Positions 62,981 through 64,000 of a stretch of 64,000 bases of DNA are shown here, one piece after another. Source of the DNA: Planococcus citri (lineage: Eukaryota; Arthropoda; Insecta; Hemiptera; Pseudococcidae). The position numbers and the translations under genes were made by a program. Every line of letters begins with the position of its first letter. Positions within the stretch are counted from its first letter, which is position 1. The notes under the pieces were generated by a model that worked only from the letters and a program-made list of their open reading frames with translations, had not been told where the DNA came from and did not search any database. Where the stretch lies: the NCBI RefSeq assembly GCF_950023065.1, contig NC_088679.1:51708001-51772000 (forward strand), read 5' to 3'.

Positions 62981-64000
62981 TTTCAAAAAGTGTCATAAAA
63001 TTTTTTAAATTAGCTTTAGCATTGCATTGATTACATGCCATTTTTCCAAAATCAGTTTCCTCCAGTTCAGAGCTGTTTTGGCTCGATTGATTTTTAAAAA
63101 TTCACGAAAAATGCACCTTGAGCTCCTTAAATTTTGGTAGACGATGTACCATGTATATATTTTTGTATGCTATTTCGATATTAGCTTTGTCTAGTTCGTA
63201 AATTGTTTCGCTAGTTGGAATACCTATCTCGTCAGAGTTGCTGCTAGATTTTATAGCGTTTTTTGAAAAATTTGGTCCTCAAAAAGGCACTTTTTTCCAC
63301 TCGTGTTGAAAATGACTTTCAAAACGTGATGGTGGATGTAGGACATCATAACAAAAATAAAAGATTAATTTGTTATAGTTCCAGCTACTCAGTCATATTT
63401 TCAGAATTTTACTCAAATTGTTTCAAAAAATTGGGAGCCTCATTCAAAAAATACTACCTTGTATTTTCTCCACTGGCATCAACAAACTTCAAAACGTTAT
63501 TGCAACTGAAATGTGACCAGAAACGATGTTTTCCAAATAATAACCAGCTTTAGAATTTTCCATCTACATTCTACATATTTATGTATAATTTTTGGGCAAT
63601 TTTGAAAAATTTAAATCTCTGTAAAACCCTTGATTTTCCGATTGAACAACCAGAAAACCTTTTGTGGACTACTTCATGGCTTCTCATGCTTGAGTGTATC
63701 CTTTTTAATTTCAAGATTTCGAAATTAGTCGTAATTTTGGTTTTGGGAAAATTGACTGCTTATTCAAACATACCTACTGGAAATTTTTTGCTCTTCGATT
63801 TTTGTTCAATATTTTTTGTTTTTCAAAATAGCTGAATCACCCAAGTGTTGGTTATTTTCATTATTTCTTTTAAAAATACCTATGTTTGTTTTTTTTCCTT
63901 TCTTCAAGTCCAGATATTAAGTACAGAACCACGATTTTCTGGAACAATGGGGTATTGAGTATAAAGTAACTAAGTATAATTATATGATCGATATTTTCAA
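62981..64000. other. Noncoding end of window
   Basis: Open frames at 63263-63553 and 63581-63835 are AT-driven, rich in Phe, Lys, Asn and Leu, and match no family I know. They are left unannotated. Confidence 0.45.

Noticed and set aside
63263..63835. Frames of 96 and 84 codons
   Set aside because: AT-driven composition, no family, no splice support.

Overview
The window is nuclear DNA from an animal, almost certainly an insect. Genes are split by GT-AG introns, the base composition is AT-rich, proteins match animal families end to end, and no bacterial operon features are visible. Introns and spacers are full of the short word TAGGTA/TACCTA (often GGTACC-centred), which I associate with some hemipteran (scale insect/mealybug) and lepidopteran genomes. 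A sternorrhynchan hemipteran is my best guess, but this is inference.

Layout. 1-5.6 kb (+): two tandem short-chain dehydrogenase/reductase genes. The first lacks its 5' exon in this window; the second is complete (248 aa). 5.9-15.4 kb (-): a complete 33-exon gene for the catalytic subunit of DNA polymerase epsilon. I resolved every exon junction, and the exons sum to 6903 nt (2300 aa plus stop). It is convergent with the second dehydrogenase, with only about 300 bp between stop codons. 15.4-22.3 kb: a repeat block with two foldback/Mutator-like inverted-repeat elements, each flanked by a perfect 9-bp target duplication. One sits inside a GGTTTC-type array. A ~240-bp tandem satellite follows. 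22.3-32.5 kb: mostly noncoding sequence without a recognisable gene. 32.6-33.5 kb (-): NDUFB7, a complex I subunit (3 exons, 131 aa). 38.6-46.4 kb (-): a DIRAS-type small GTPase (3 coding exons, 196 aa) with large introns, which hold a foldback element and a 214-bp MITE. 46.4-64 kb: no intact gene. This part holds a decayed LINE 3' end with RNase H and zinc-knuckle remnants, a nested pair of TA-flanked inverted-repeat elements, two pairs of diverged dispersed repeats, and an isolated C-terminal fragment of an OARD1-like macro domain.

The genes are unrelated housekeeping or signalling loci (redox enzyme pair, replicative polymerase, respiratory-chain subunit, Ras-like GTPase), and I see no joint pathway. 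The noteworthy content is the repeat biology: several independent foldback-type elements with internal tandem subrepeats, clean target duplications and one insertion-within-insertion. I found no evidence of a new multi-gene system.
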